DNA from: an uncultured Psychroserpens sp.
GTDB taxonomy: Bacteria; Bacteroidota; Bacteroidia; Flavobacteriales; Flavobacteriaceae
NCBI RefSeq assembly: GCF_947492715.1
Contig: NZ_CANLNS010000001.1
Coordinates: forward strand, 1 to 64,000
Direction of reading: 5' to 3'
Length of the DNA: 64,000 bases
Positions 20,719 to 29,091 of this stretch are shown one piece after another (positions within the stretch are counted from its first letter, which is position 1; every line of letters begins with the position of its first letter). The position numbers and the translations under genes are program-made. The notes under the pieces are model-generated. The model saw nothing but the letters and a program-made list of their open reading frames with translations. It was not told where the DNA came from and searched no databases.

Positions 20719-21021
20719 TCAGATATGTGCTCTTAATTTTTCTTTTCGCTTTTTTAGCTGTCTTTCTAGAGACGAAACTGCCATATCTGTTCCTTCTTCA
20801 AATGTTTTACATTGTTTTTTCACAATAAAACTATCTCCTGGAACTTTAACGCGTGCTTCAAAAATTTTATTCTCTTTGTCACTTGTGTTTTCAACTTTCA
20901 AATACACGTCAGATTGAATGACCTTATCATAAAACATATCTAGTTTATCCATTCGTTTTTGAATAAAGTCAATGAGCTTTCTGTCTGCGCTGAAATTTAC
21001 AGATTGTGTGTTTACCTTCAT
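20719..21021 (-). CDS. hpf: Ribosome hibernation promoting factor, short form
   Basis: HPF/RaiA-family protein of 100 residues that binds the 30S decoding region in stationary phase to idle ribosomes. The conserved beta-alpha-beta core is visible: VNTQSVNFSADRKLIDFIQKR, then DVYLKVEN and EARVKVPG, ending with ERQLKKRKEKLRAH. It lacks the extra C-terminal domain of long HPF. It lies 27 bp after xerC and is followed by its own terminator. Confidence 0.93.
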   Translation of the reverse strand: MKVNTQSVNFSADRKLIDFIQKRMDKLDMFYDKVIQSDVYLKVENTSDKENKIFEARVKVPGDSFIVKKQCKTFEEGTDMAVSSLERQLKKRKEKLRAHI

Positions 21022-21048
21022 AATCGTTCTTTTATTGGTTAGACAATA

Positions 21049-21939
21049 TTATTTTTTACTTCTTGGGTGTGTATTAGAATACACTTTTTTTAATTCTGCT
21101 ATACTGTTATGAGTATAGACTTGTGTTGCTGCTAAACTTGAATGACCAAGGAGTTCTTTCACAGCATTTAGGTTTGCACCTTGATTAAGCAAATGAGTCG
21201 CAAATGAGTGCCTCAATATATGCGGACTTCTTTTCACTTTGGTAGATACCTTACTAAAGTAGTCATTTATAATTCTGTAAACAAGAGTTTCATAAATTTT
21301 AACCCCTTTTTTAGTTAAAAATAAATAGGAATGATCTACTATAGTTTCTAAACTCTTTCTCTGATCTAAATAGTCTTTGATTGTATCTATCACAGAATCA
21401 ATTAACGGAATGATTCGTTCCTTATTTCTTTTCCCTAATACTTTTAACGATTTATTAGACATATCAACATCTGATAATTTCAGTTGAACCAATTCTATTC
21501 TTCGAATTCCTGTAGCATAAAACAACTCTATTATTAATCTATTCCTTAAACCTTCATAATCTTTTGCAGATTGCAACTCTTCGATAACCTCTTTCATTTC
21601 AGTTTCTGAGAATGGCACCTGAACTTTTTTACTCACCTTTAATGCTTTGTGTTTGGCTAATGGATTTATAGTAATTTGTTTCGTTTTAAGCAGAAACTTA
21701 TAATAGGTGTTTAAGGAAGATATTTTTCTATTGATGCTTCTATTGGTGATTTGACTTTCGACAAGATGAACAATCCAATTTCTAATTTGTTGATAATTTA
21801 CCGTATCTATATTATCTGTATCAAACTGAGACCATATAAACCCTTGAAATTCTTTTAGGTCATTGATATAGGCTTTCAATGTTAATTTTGAATAATTTCT
21901 TTCCAGTAATAAATAGTCTGAAAATGCTTTGAAAGTCAT
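21049..21939 (-). CDS. xerC: Tyrosine recombinase XerC-like
   Basis: Site-specific recombinase of 296 residues, most likely acting at dif to resolve chromosome dimers. The N-terminal SAM-like core-binding domain (residues 1-90) is followed by the catalytic domain with R146 (TGIRRIEL), K170, H240-xx-R243 (PHILRHSFATHLL), H266 (LLGHSSL) and the nucleophile Y275 (ATQVYTH). All catalytic residues are present. Its place among housekeeping genes, between rpsU and hpf, with no integrase att sites or cargo, argues for the chromosomal Xer rather than a mobile-element integrase. Confidence 0.93.
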   Translation of the reverse strand: MTFKAFSDYLLLERNYSKLTLKAYINDLKEFQGFIWSQFDTDNIDTVNYQQIRNWIVHLVESQITNRSINRKISSLNTYYKFLLKTKQITINPLAKHKALKVSKKVQVPFSETEMKEVIEELQSAKDYEGLRNRLIIELFYATGIRRIELVQLKLSDVDMSNKSLKVLGKRNKERIIPLIDSVIDTIKDYLDQRKSLETIVDHSYLFLTKKGVKIYETLVYRIINDYFSKVSTKVKRSPHILRHSFATHLLNQGANLNAVKELLGHSSLAATQVYTHNSIAELKKVYSNTHPRSKK

Positions 21940-22012
21940 AGTAATGGTATTAACTCTTGAAGTGTATCTTAAATGTACAACCTTTTATTTGAACTTCACT
22001 AATGCTCAAAAA

Positions 22013-22039
22013 AAATCCTGCTAAAATTTAGCAGGATTT
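22013..22039 (-). terminator. rpsU terminator
   Basis: Arms AAATCCTGCTAAA and TTTAGCAGGATTT form a perfect 13-bp stem, followed on the minus strand by a run of eight Ts. It separates rpsU from xerC. Confidence 0.9.
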
Positions 22040-22058
22040 ATATGATAAAAAACACGTG

Positions 22059-22253
22059 TTATACAGCTTCTTGATCTCTAAGACCTTGAACATACTGTGC
22101 TTTTTGTATTTGTGCTCTACGTGCAATTGAAGGTTTTGTAAATTGCTTGCGCTCTTGCAACTGGTTTTTAACCGTTGTCTTCACAAACTTACGCTTGTAA
22201 CGTTTTAACGCTCTATCTATATTTTCTCCTTCTTTAACTGGAATTATTAACAT
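22059..22253 (-). CDS. rpsU: 30S ribosomal protein S21 (bS21)
   Basis: Small basic ribosomal protein of 64 residues (MLIIPVKEGENIDRALKRYK, then KRKFVKTT). I start at the ATG at 22253 because bS21 begins there; the longer frame runs through the promoter. In Flavobacterium, bS21 with bS18 and bS6 covers the anti-Shine-Dalgarno tail of 16S rRNA, so most messages do not use SD pairing. This gene has a strong SD (AGGAGG at 22268-22263), fitting autoregulation by ribosomes lacking bS21. It has its own promoter and terminator, so it is monocistronic. Confidence 0.97.
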   Translation of the reverse strand: MLIIPVKEGENIDRALKRYKRKFVKTTVKNQLQERKQFTKPSIARRAQIQKAQYVQGLRDQEAV

Positions 22254-22262
22254 AGTTCTTAA

Positions 22263-22268
22263 CCTCCT
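22263..22268 (-). promoter_or_regulatory. Strong Shine-Dalgarno sequence of rpsU
   Basis: Minus strand reads GAGAGGAGGTTAAGAACT then ATG: AGGAGG with a 9-nt spacer. Extended complementarity (AGGAGGT) to the 16S tail is visible. None of the neighbouring ribosomal protein genes I checked (for example rplK) has anything similar. Confidence 0.85.
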
Positions 22269-22291
22269 CTCTTTTAGATTTTTTAAGGCTG

Positions 22292-22321
22292 CAAATATAG
22301 GAACAAATTTAATATGCACAA
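22292..22321 (-). promoter_or_regulatory. rpsU promoter
   Basis: On the minus strand TTG (22321-22319), 19 bp, then TATATTTG (22299-22292). This matches both Bacteroidota promoter elements and gives a leader of roughly 30-35 nt containing the SD. Confidence 0.8.
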
Positions 22322-22348
22322 CTAAAAAAAATAAATTTTAACTCAGCA

Positions 22349-23725
22349 CTATTTCACAGACCAAACGGAATAACTTTTAGGAGGTGCTTGTATCTTAACC
22401 CATTTACCATATTGAGTTGTTGGCTCCCAGTTAGAATGACCTGTAAAATCTTTAATAACAGTATTTGACCAATTCGTTTCTACCCAGCGTTCTTGCCAGT
22501 TGTCTGAGTTATTAATATATACAACCAAACCTGGGCCATTATAGCCATTTCTCCTTGCAACATATTCATCATTATCTGTATGCAAGATCGTAGTATTACC
22601 GCTGGCCAAATTATTATGTATCCAAATGAGATTGTTTAGACGTTCCTTATTTAACCATTCTTCATAATCTCTATAGAAAATGGTAGGATACCCTTCGTGA
22701 GTCAAAATATAGGCATAAGCTAAGATCTTATTATTAATGATTTCATCGGTATCGTGGTTAGTAACAAAAGTGACAGCTCTTGATGCATTTTGTTTCCAAA
22801 GCATATTATCGTTTAAAGCATTTAAGTTATTACCCATAAATGCATCTCTCATTTTATAGTAGCAAGCAAAATCAAAAGCACTTACCTCTGCTGCGTTCGT
22901 CCACCAATCTAGAGTTGATACATTACTATCCCAATATTCGCCAACCGAAAAACCACCTACTTCGTTTTTCCAATCTTTTACTACCCAAGGTTCAAAGCCT
23001 TTTACGTAATCAAAACGCCATCCGTCAAAACCAATGACATCTCTATAATACTTTGCGACGCTATTAGAATTTTTCCAGAGCCAATCTTGAACATAAGTTT
23101 GATGATGACACAAATCTGGAAAACCACCAAAGACTCCTGTATCATTTGAATGTATATTATTAGGGTGAAAATCTGATGACGATCTATAGAAGTTACCCGA
23201 AAGCGGGTTAAAATCGGTATAGGTATTACCTCCTGTATAAGGGTTAACTTCTGTATCTCCTCCACTGTTATGATTAATAACAATATCTGCAATAACACTA
23301 AGCCCGTTTTGATGAGCGGTACTTATCATCGTTGTGAGTTCGGTTCTGGATCCGAAACGTGTTTCGATGCTTCCCATTTGATTGTACTCTCCAAAATCGT
23401 AATAATCAAAAGGATCATATCCCATTGAAAATGGTCCATTTTGAGCTTTAGTGGCAGGCGGAAGCCAAATAGCATCTATTCCTGCATTACTCCAATCTGC
23501 GACTTTAGAGTTTATTGTATTCCACCAAGTTCCACCTGATGGGACATCCCAATAGAAGGCTTGCATCATAACGCCCTCACCAATAGGCTTTAATCCTGCA
23601 CGTTGAACTATTTCACTATTCTCTTTTTGCTGAATCGGTTCGTCTGAACTAGAAAGGTTTTCTTTTTCGCAATTAAAAAGGCACAACATTACTAATGCCA
23701 TACCATAACGTTTAAGGTTTTTCAT
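22349..23725 (-). CDS. GH13 alpha-amylase lipoprotein
   Basis: Surface-exposed or periplasmic endo-acting alpha-amylase, 458 residues. The signal peptide ends in lipobox LFNC with C19, followed by an acidic linker (ENLSSSDEP) of the kind linked to surface export. The (beta/alpha)8 GH13 domain has region I DIVINH (147-152), nucleophile D239 in GFDGWRFDY, acid/base E263 in VGEYWD and D325 in TNHDTD. A C-terminal beta domain ends in PPKSYSVWSVK. The gene is solitary, with no susC/susD nearby in the window, and carries a palindromic operator upstream, so maltose or starch control by a LacI-type regulator is inferred. Confidence 0.93.
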   Translation of the reverse strand: MKNLKRYGMALVMLCLFNCEKENLSSSDEPIQQKENSEIVQRAGLKPIGEGVMMQAFYWDVPSGGTWWNTINSKVADWSNAGIDAIWLPPATKAQNGPFSMGYDPFDYYDFGEYNQMGSIETRFGSRTELTTMISTAHQNGLSVIADIVINHNSGGDTEVNPYTGGNTYTDFNPLSGNFYRSSSDFHPNNIHSNDTGVFGGFPDLCHHQTYVQDWLWKNSNSVAKYYRDVIGFDGWRFDYVKGFEPWVVKDWKNEVGGFSVGEYWDSNVSTLDWWTNAAEVSAFDFACYYKMRDAFMGNNLNALNDNMLWKQNASRAVTFVTNHDTDEIINNKILAYAYILTHEGYPTIFYRDYEEWLNKERLNNLIWIHNNLASGNTTILHTDNDEYVARRNGYNGPGLVVYINNSDNWQERWVETNWSNTVIKDFTGHSNWEPTTQYGKWVKIQAPPKSYSVWSVK

Positions 23726-23792
23726 AAGATATAAGATTTGGTTACGTAAAAAAGTTACATAATTCTGTAACTAAACCAAAATCAAAAGGTTT

Positions 23793-23808
23793 ACGAAAAC
23801 GTTTTCGT
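23793..23808. promoter_or_regulatory. LacI-type palindromic operator upstream of the amylase
   Basis: Perfect 16-bp palindrome ACGAAAACGTTTTCGT centred on CG, 68 bp upstream of the amylase ATG. The form is typical of operators bound by LacI/GalR-family repressors. No such regulator gene is in the window, so it would act from elsewhere. Confidence 0.7.
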
Positions 23809-23844
23809 GTTAATAACTAAGTGCTTTTAAGCCTGAAAATGTGA

Positions 23845-25281
23845 TTAATCTTTAAAAAGTGATGCTCTCTGACTTAAATCTTCAATCATTTTTTCATCCT
23901 CTTCGCTCTCAAGAAGGATATTATAATTTTTCCAAAAGGCTTTGTTATAAGGTTTTGGCGAAAAAATATCCATATCCCATTCGCCATCCAAAGTTGTCTT
24001 TATAACCTCTTTATCTAAGATGATTTCAGAAAAGAGAATTTCTTGAACTGTGTAATAATAACGTTCCTCTTTATTGTAGCGTTCTTTTTCTTCGTCACTT
24101 ACTTTTTCATCGGCTTTAAAGCCAACGTTAACTAATTTAGGAGTTTCATAATAAATGTAATTAGGATACATTTTATCTTCGTATTCTATATACGTGATAA
24201 TTAATTTATGATTCGTTTGCGTGTCAAACAAGCGTTTACTTCTTACTTTTTGAGCATCTGAGGCAGCTACAAGTTCGTACTCTATCTTTTTTATAGCATA
24301 ATTATCATAATAGATATACAACCAACCATTGGCAACGTAGCCTTCATTAAAAATACCTTTAGTACCAAGTCCAACAAAATCTGTACTTTCTGAAATTTTA
24401 ATTTTATAGATTTTTCGATCATTATCCACCAAAATTGTATCCAATTCAAATTGATGTTTATCTAGGATATTCTCTCCAAATAAGGCTTTTGCATCATTTG
24501 AATTACGAAGCAAATTCAATTTGCCTTGAAAGATATTCTGAAGCCCGTTCACTCTATTGTCATTCCATTTTATGGCGTCTACTAATTGAGATGTACGCAA
24601 CTGACTCCGTCTTACGTCTTTAGGTTTTAAACGTCTACTTCTTGTATTTTGATTTTTATAAGACACGTATGAAAATATACTATCCACATCCCTAAGGTCG
24701 TAGCTCTTTCTCATTTGATCTACATTAATTTTTAAGTAATCTGAACTTTTAGAACCATAACCAGAATCATAGACCGTTATCGCACTTTCAATAAGCCATT
24801 TAAACTCAATTTTATTTCGTTCTTTATGTCTTAAGAATCCTTTTTGTATGTATGCAGAGTCTGGCAAATTATTAGAGAGCTTTTCCATGGCTCTTAGTAC
24901 AATCTCATTCCCTGTTTTTGGGCGCGTTTCTGCTATAAGAACAATCTCATCCAATGACGCCACATCTTCTTCTAAATAAACATCAACTGTATTATCAAAT
25001 TCGTTTACAGGTATCTTGTAACTTTTGTATCCAATTGAAGAAATAATTAAGGTGTCTTTTGCAAATTCTTGTGGGACTTGAAGTAGAAACTTTCCGTCAG
25101 AATTACTCACGGTACCAATAGTTGTATTCTTTACATAAATACTAGCACTTTCAATAGGTAAGAGCGTTCCGAAGTCAACAATTTTATTTTTGACTTCTGT
25201 TTGTGAGAATACTGTGGTTGTTATTAGCAATATTCCTAGTGCTAAACAATGTTTTAAAAATTTAATTCCCATTCTAAGCAT
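23845..25281 (-). CDS. Carboxypeptidase-like regulatory domain protein, secreted
   Basis: A 478-residue envelope protein. The signal peptide ends at VFSQ; residues about 27-110 form a CarboxypepD_reg-like beta-sandwich (IVDFGTLLPIESASIYVKN, TIGTVSNSDGKFLLQVP, IGYKSYKIPV), as in the N-terminal part of many TonB-dependent transporters, but no plug or beta-barrel follows. The rest (SDYLKINVDQMRKSYDLRDV, RLFDTQTNHKLIITYIEYED) resembles Bacteroidota DUF5686-like outer-membrane proteins only loosely. Function unknown. It follows the acyl-CoA dehydrogenase by 41 bp. An ATG at 25272 is an alternative start. Confidence 0.7.
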   Translation of the reverse strand: MLRMGIKFLKHCLALGILLITTTVFSQTEVKNKIVDFGTLLPIESASIYVKNTTIGTVSNSDGKFLLQVPQEFAKDTLIISSIGYKSYKIPVNEFDNTVDVYLEEDVASLDEIVLIAETRPKTGNEIVLRAMEKLSNNLPDSAYIQKGFLRHKERNKIEFKWLIESAITVYDSGYGSKSSDYLKINVDQMRKSYDLRDVDSIFSYVSYKNQNTRSRRLKPKDVRRSQLRTSQLVDAIKWNDNRVNGLQNIFQGKLNLLRNSNDAKALFGENILDKHQFELDTILVDNDRKIYKIKISESTDFVGLGTKGIFNEGYVANGWLYIYYDNYAIKKIEYELVAASDAQKVRSKRLFDTQTNHKLIITYIEYEDKMYPNYIYYETPKLVNVGFKADEKVSDEEKERYNKEERYYYTVQEILFSEIILDKEVIKTTLDGEWDMDIFSPKPYNKAFWKNYNILLESEEDEKMIEDLSQRASLFKD

Positions 25282-25322
25282 GTTATTTAATTGATGAGCC
25301 AGTATCTATTCCTGAACTTATA

Positions 25323-26489
25323 TCAGGTGGCGGGTTTGTAATCTTTATCATCGATTACCATCTTCGCAATTATTTCTCTAAGGATCTCCGATGTTCCACC
25401 TCCTATTGGTCCTAATCTACTATCACGTAACAATCTTGCCATTGGATACTCTTCCATATATCCATAACCTCCTAAAAATTGGAGACATTGATAAATGACT
25501 TCATCAGCCATTTTAGTAGAGCGCAATTTAGAAATTGTTGCTTCCTTTACTACATATTCTCCTTTATCTAATCTGCTAGCAACAGTATAGTTAAATTCCT
25601 TACACATCGTCATGTCGGCATAACAATCTGCAAACGCATGACGTAAGGCTTGAAATTTATTAATAGACTTTCCAAAGGCTTGTCTTTCGCCCATATAAGT
25701 TTTAGCATAATCTAGAGCAAATTCTGCTCTTGCATGTGCATTAATTCCCATGATGAGGCGTTCTAAAGCAAAGTGCTGCATAATGTAAGGAAACCCTTTG
25801 TTTTCTTCACCCATTAAATTAGATGCTGGAATTTTTACATTATCAAAAGCAATCTCTCCTGTATCTGAAGCTCTCCATCCTAGCTTATCTAGTTTTGTTG
25901 CAGAAACTCCAGGCAAATCGCGATCCATTATAAATATACTAATACCTTTATTCCCAAGTTCAGGGTTTGTTTTTGCAGCTACAACGAGATAATCACTATA
26001 TACGCCATTTGTAATAAACGTTTTTGAACCGTTAATCACGTAACTATCACCTTCTTTAACGGCAGTAGTTCTCATTCCTGCTACATCACTACCTCCAAAA
26101 GGTTCGGTAATACATAGACACCCTATTTTATCACCTGTAATACTAGGTGCTAAATATTTTTCTTTGATTGCATGATCTCCTTCTTTATTAACATGTGTCA
26201 TTGCCAAATAAGCATGCGCCCAAATTGCAGCCGCGAATCCTCCAGAGTTTATCTTTTGGAGTTCTTCAAGCAAAATCACGGTGTAAAACAAATCGAGATC
26301 CATACCACCATAAGCTTCAGGATATGCCAATCCGAAAAACCCCATTTCACCAAATTTCTTCCAGATGAAACGTTCAATATGTCCAGTTTCTTCCCATTTA
26401 TCTAGATGTGGAACAACTTCTTTTTGTAAAAAATCCTTTAAACTTTGTCGAAATAATTCATGTTCTTCTGTGAAGTACATACTGCTCAT
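25323..26489 (-). CDS. Acyl-CoA dehydrogenase
   Basis: FAD enzyme that oxidises an acyl-CoA to the 2,3-enoyl-CoA, 388 residues. N-terminal helices, the middle beta domain (LCITEPFGGSDVAGMRTTA) and the C-terminal helical domain are complete. The usual catalytic Glu near the C-terminus (medium-chain type, YEGT) is replaced by Gly in PIGGGTSEILRE; the likely base is E243 in ALERLIMG, as in isovaleryl- or long-chain-type enzymes. Substrate chain length cannot be told. It lies 21 bp after the helix-hairpin-helix gene, apparently an accidental operon neighbour. Confidence 0.93.
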   Translation of the reverse strand: MSSMYFTEEHELFRQSLKDFLQKEVVPHLDKWEETGHIERFIWKKFGEMGFFGLAYPEAYGGMDLDLFYTVILLEELQKINSGGFAAAIWAHAYLAMTHVNKEGDHAIKEKYLAPSITGDKIGCLCITEPFGGSDVAGMRTTAVKEGDSYVINGSKTFITNGVYSDYLVVAAKTNPELGNKGISIFIMDRDLPGVSATKLDKLGWRASDTGEIAFDNVKIPASNLMGEENKGFPYIMQHFALERLIMGINAHARAEFALDYAKTYMGERQAFGKSINKFQALRHAFADCYADMTMCKEFNYTVASRLDKGEYVVKEATISKLRSTKMADEVIYQCLQFLGGYGYMEEYPMARLLRDSRLGPIGGGTSEILREIIAKMVIDDKDYKPAT

Positions 26490-26510
26490 GGTCTGCTTTT
26501 TTAGTGATCA

Positions 26511-27392
26511 TTAATCGAATGTCAAATATAGCTTAATTATCTCACTTTTTTTAACAGGAAAACCTTTAACTTTTGTTAATTCATCGAAAGATTTAAATCC
26601 CTCTCGCAGTGTACGTTGCTCGATGATATGATGAGCAATCTCGTAGTCGATATATTTTATGGTTACCAATTCGTCAATTGTAGCTGTATTTATATTTAAT
26701 TTTGAAATGGGTTTTGCAGACTTTACTGTAAACTCATTGAGCACTCGCTCTATAACCTCTGGAGACAGACCATACACTTCTTGAAGCTGAACGTCTGCAA
26801 TAAAACCACCTGAACGGTCTCTGTATTTAACAATACGCTCAGACAACTTTTCACCAATGCCATTGACCCGTTTTAGCTGAGCTGCCGAAGCTGTATTCAA
26901 ATCTATCTTCTGTTCATAATCTTTGGGCTTCGAATCGTATGTATATGAGTTTTGATACTTTATTTTTGACTTCGGATTTGTAACCCAATCTGGAAACTTA
27001 AAGTAAGGAGATATTTTAGCTAATAAGGTATCAGATATCTTTGTTATTTTCTGAAATTCTTTAGCAGAATTCACCCACTTATTAGCATTTCTGAAAGTAT
27101 GCAACCTGTCAATCTCTTCATTAGACATGCCAAGTGTATAGCCTTTATAGTCGGTAATAAAATTAGGGTTGAACGGATATATTTTAGGTTTAGTTTCTTC
27201 AAGTTTTACTAAGTTTAAAGAATCTACTTCAGCTCTAAATTGTGCTACAATTTCTGTGTTGTCATCATACTTTTCCGAAGAAAAATCAACTGTAAAGTAA
27301 ATAACTTGGAGCACCAATATGAGTACTACCAACAAAAAAATCCCACTCCGTTGTTGTTTAGTAAACGTGAAGTGGGATTTTATATTTTTCAT
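26511..27392 (-). CDS. ComEA-like helix-hairpin-helix membrane-anchored protein
   Basis: A 293-residue protein with an N-terminal transmembrane anchor (GIFLLVVLILVLQVIYFTV) and several helix-hairpin-helix motifs: KIDLNTASAAQLKRVNGIG (about 165-185), KLNINTATIDELVTIKYID near the C-terminus, and two less exact copies. The motif binds DNA non-specifically in ComEA competence proteins, so DNA uptake or envelope DNA binding is possible, but other competence genes are not nearby. It lies 6 bp after the symporter gene and is probably co-transcribed. Confidence 0.83.
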   Translation of the reverse strand: MKNIKSHFTFTKQQRSGIFLLVVLILVLQVIYFTVDFSSEKYDDNTEIVAQFRAEVDSLNLVKLEETKPKIYPFNPNFITDYKGYTLGMSNEEIDRLHTFRNANKWVNSAKEFQKITKISDTLLAKISPYFKFPDWVTNPKSKIKYQNSYTYDSKPKDYEQKIDLNTASAAQLKRVNGIGEKLSERIVKYRDRSGGFIADVQLQEVYGLSPEVIERVLNEFTVKSAKPISKLNINTATIDELVTIKYIDYEIAHHIIEQRTLREGFKSFDELTKVKGFPVKKSEIIKLYLTFD

Positions 27393-27398
27393 TTTATA

Positions 27399-28994
27399 CT
27401 ATGCTTTTCGACCGTCTTTAATCGCTTTCATATATTTAGACAATTCATCTCGTACTTTAGGTGCCAGAATAACTAAACCGACCATGTTTGGTACCATCAT
27501 TGCAAAAATCATGGCATCGGAGAATCCAATAACAGAGCCTAAACTTGCTGCCGCTCCAACAACTACAAACATGCAGAAAATAACTTTATAAGTATATTCC
27601 ATTTTTTTAGTTCTACCAAATAGGTATGCCCAACCTTGGAAGCCATAGTAAGACCAAGAGATCATTGTACTAAAAGCAAATAGAACAACTGCTACAGTTA
27701 ATACATATGGGAACCATGAAATAGCAGATTCAAATGCTCCAGACGTTAATAATATAGCTTGCGCATCATTTAATCCTGCATTTGCAGCCGTTACATTTCC
27801 TGTTATAATTAAAACTAAAGCTGTCATTGTACAAACCACAACAGTGTCAATAAATGGTTCTAATAATGCTACCATTCCTTCACTTGCTGCATACTTTGTT
27901 TTTACAGCTGAATGGGCAATAGAAGCCGATCCAACCCCTGCTTCATTAGAAAATGCCGCTCGTCTAAATCCTTGAACCAATACACCAATTGCTCCACCAG
28001 CAACTCCTTCTGGGCTAAATGCTCCATTAAATATTTGAGCAAAAGCATCTCCAATCATATTATAATTAGCAAAAATCACAAAGAGTGAAGCCGCAACATA
28101 AATAACAACCATAAATGGTACAATCTTATCTGTTACCTTGGCAATCTTCTTAATACCACCAATAATTACAATACCTACAAATACAGCCATTACGAGTCCA
28201 AACAACCATCCTTTACCATGTAAAAATGATTCACTTCCACCAGTAATACTTTCAACTAATTGAAAAGCCTGATTAACTTGGAACATATTTCCTCCACCAA
28301 AAGATCCGCCAATAACAAAAATGGCAAACAGCACAGCTAAAACCTTTCCTAAGCCCGCAAAACCTTTAGACTTAAGTCCTTTAGTTAAGTAATACATAGG
28401 ACCTCCATAAACAGTACCATCTTCTGCAATATCTCTATACTTTACACCTAATGTACATTCTACAAATTTTGAAGCCATACCTAATAAACCTGCAACAATC
28501 ATCCAGAATGTTGCTCCTGCTCCACCAATCGATACTGCAATAGCTACACCTGCTATATTTCCTAAACCTACTGTTGCAGATAAGGCTGCAGTTAATGCTT
28601 GGAAGTGTGATACCTCTCCTTCGTGTCCTTCAACAGCTATTGTTTCTATAGCATCTCCTCCAGGTGTAGAATCACCTGCTCCTACAAGAGATTCATGGTG
28701 ATCTATATCATCATATTTTCCTCTTACAATATTAATTGAAGTAAAAAATCCTCTAAGGTTGATTCCTTTAAAATAGAATGTAAAATAAAGTGCTCCCAGA
28801 ATTAATGGGAATAGCACCCAAAACACCTTAACGCCTCCACCAAAATCAATTTGATAGAATATGAAATTTACAAACCAGCCTGTTGCATCACCAAATTTTT
28901 CATCAATAATTTGGTCTATTCCTTTTTCAGGCTCTTGAGCAAAAGTTAATAATGGTAAAATAACTGTGAAAATGGAAAGAAGATACTTCTTCAT
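27399..28994 (-). CDS. Alanine/glycine:cation symporter (AGCS) family protein
   Basis: Inner-membrane Na+- or H+-coupled amino-acid carrier, 531 residues, with about 10-12 hydrophobic segments. Family stretches include AALSATVGLGNIAGVAIAVS, KYRDIAEDGTVYGGPMYYL and the FRRAAFSNEAGVGSASIAHS signature. The N-terminus has an extra signal-like hydrophobic segment (LLSIFTVILPLLTFAQ) and a 30-residue loop before the transport core, which is frequent in Bacteroidota members. Substrate (alanine, glycine or another small amino acid) is inferred from family only. No riboswitch is visible upstream. Confidence 0.93.
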   Translation of the reverse strand: MKKYLLSIFTVILPLLTFAQEPEKGIDQIIDEKFGDATGWFVNFIFYQIDFGGGVKVFWVLFPLILGALYFTFYFKGINLRGFFTSINIVRGKYDDIDHHESLVGAGDSTPGGDAIETIAVEGHEGEVSHFQALTAALSATVGLGNIAGVAIAVSIGGAGATFWMIVAGLLGMASKFVECTLGVKYRDIAEDGTVYGGPMYYLTKGLKSKGFAGLGKVLAVLFAIFVIGGSFGGGNMFQVNQAFQLVESITGGSESFLHGKGWLFGLVMAVFVGIVIIGGIKKIAKVTDKIVPFMVVIYVAASLFVIFANYNMIGDAFAQIFNGAFSPEGVAGGAIGVLVQGFRRAAFSNEAGVGSASIAHSAVKTKYAASEGMVALLEPFIDTVVVCTMTALVLIITGNVTAANAGLNDAQAILLTSGAFESAISWFPYVLTVAVVLFAFSTMISWSYYGFQGWAYLFGRTKKMEYTYKVIFCMFVVVGAAASLGSVIGFSDAMIFAMMVPNMVGLVILAPKVRDELSKYMKAIKDGRKA

Positions 28995-29091
28995 ACTTGA
29001 TATATTTAAATTAGTTAGTTTTTAATAAAGGTCACAAGATGCTAAAAAAAATCGACTTTTTAAAGAACACCTTGTTAAAATGAAATCGAGA

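Noticed and set aside
21049-21939. The tyrosine recombinase as a mobile-element integrase
   Set aside because: It sits in a housekeeping block with no repeats, cargo or truncated tRNA; the nearby tRNA genes are intact and lie beyond hpf.
22254-22319. 22 extra N-terminal residues for bS21
   Set aside because: The region contains the -7 box and the Shine-Dalgarno sequence; bS21 begins MLIIPVKEG.
28995-29091. Glycine-type riboswitch before the AGCS symporter
   Set aside because: The spacer is short and AT-rich, with none of the conserved riboswitch core.
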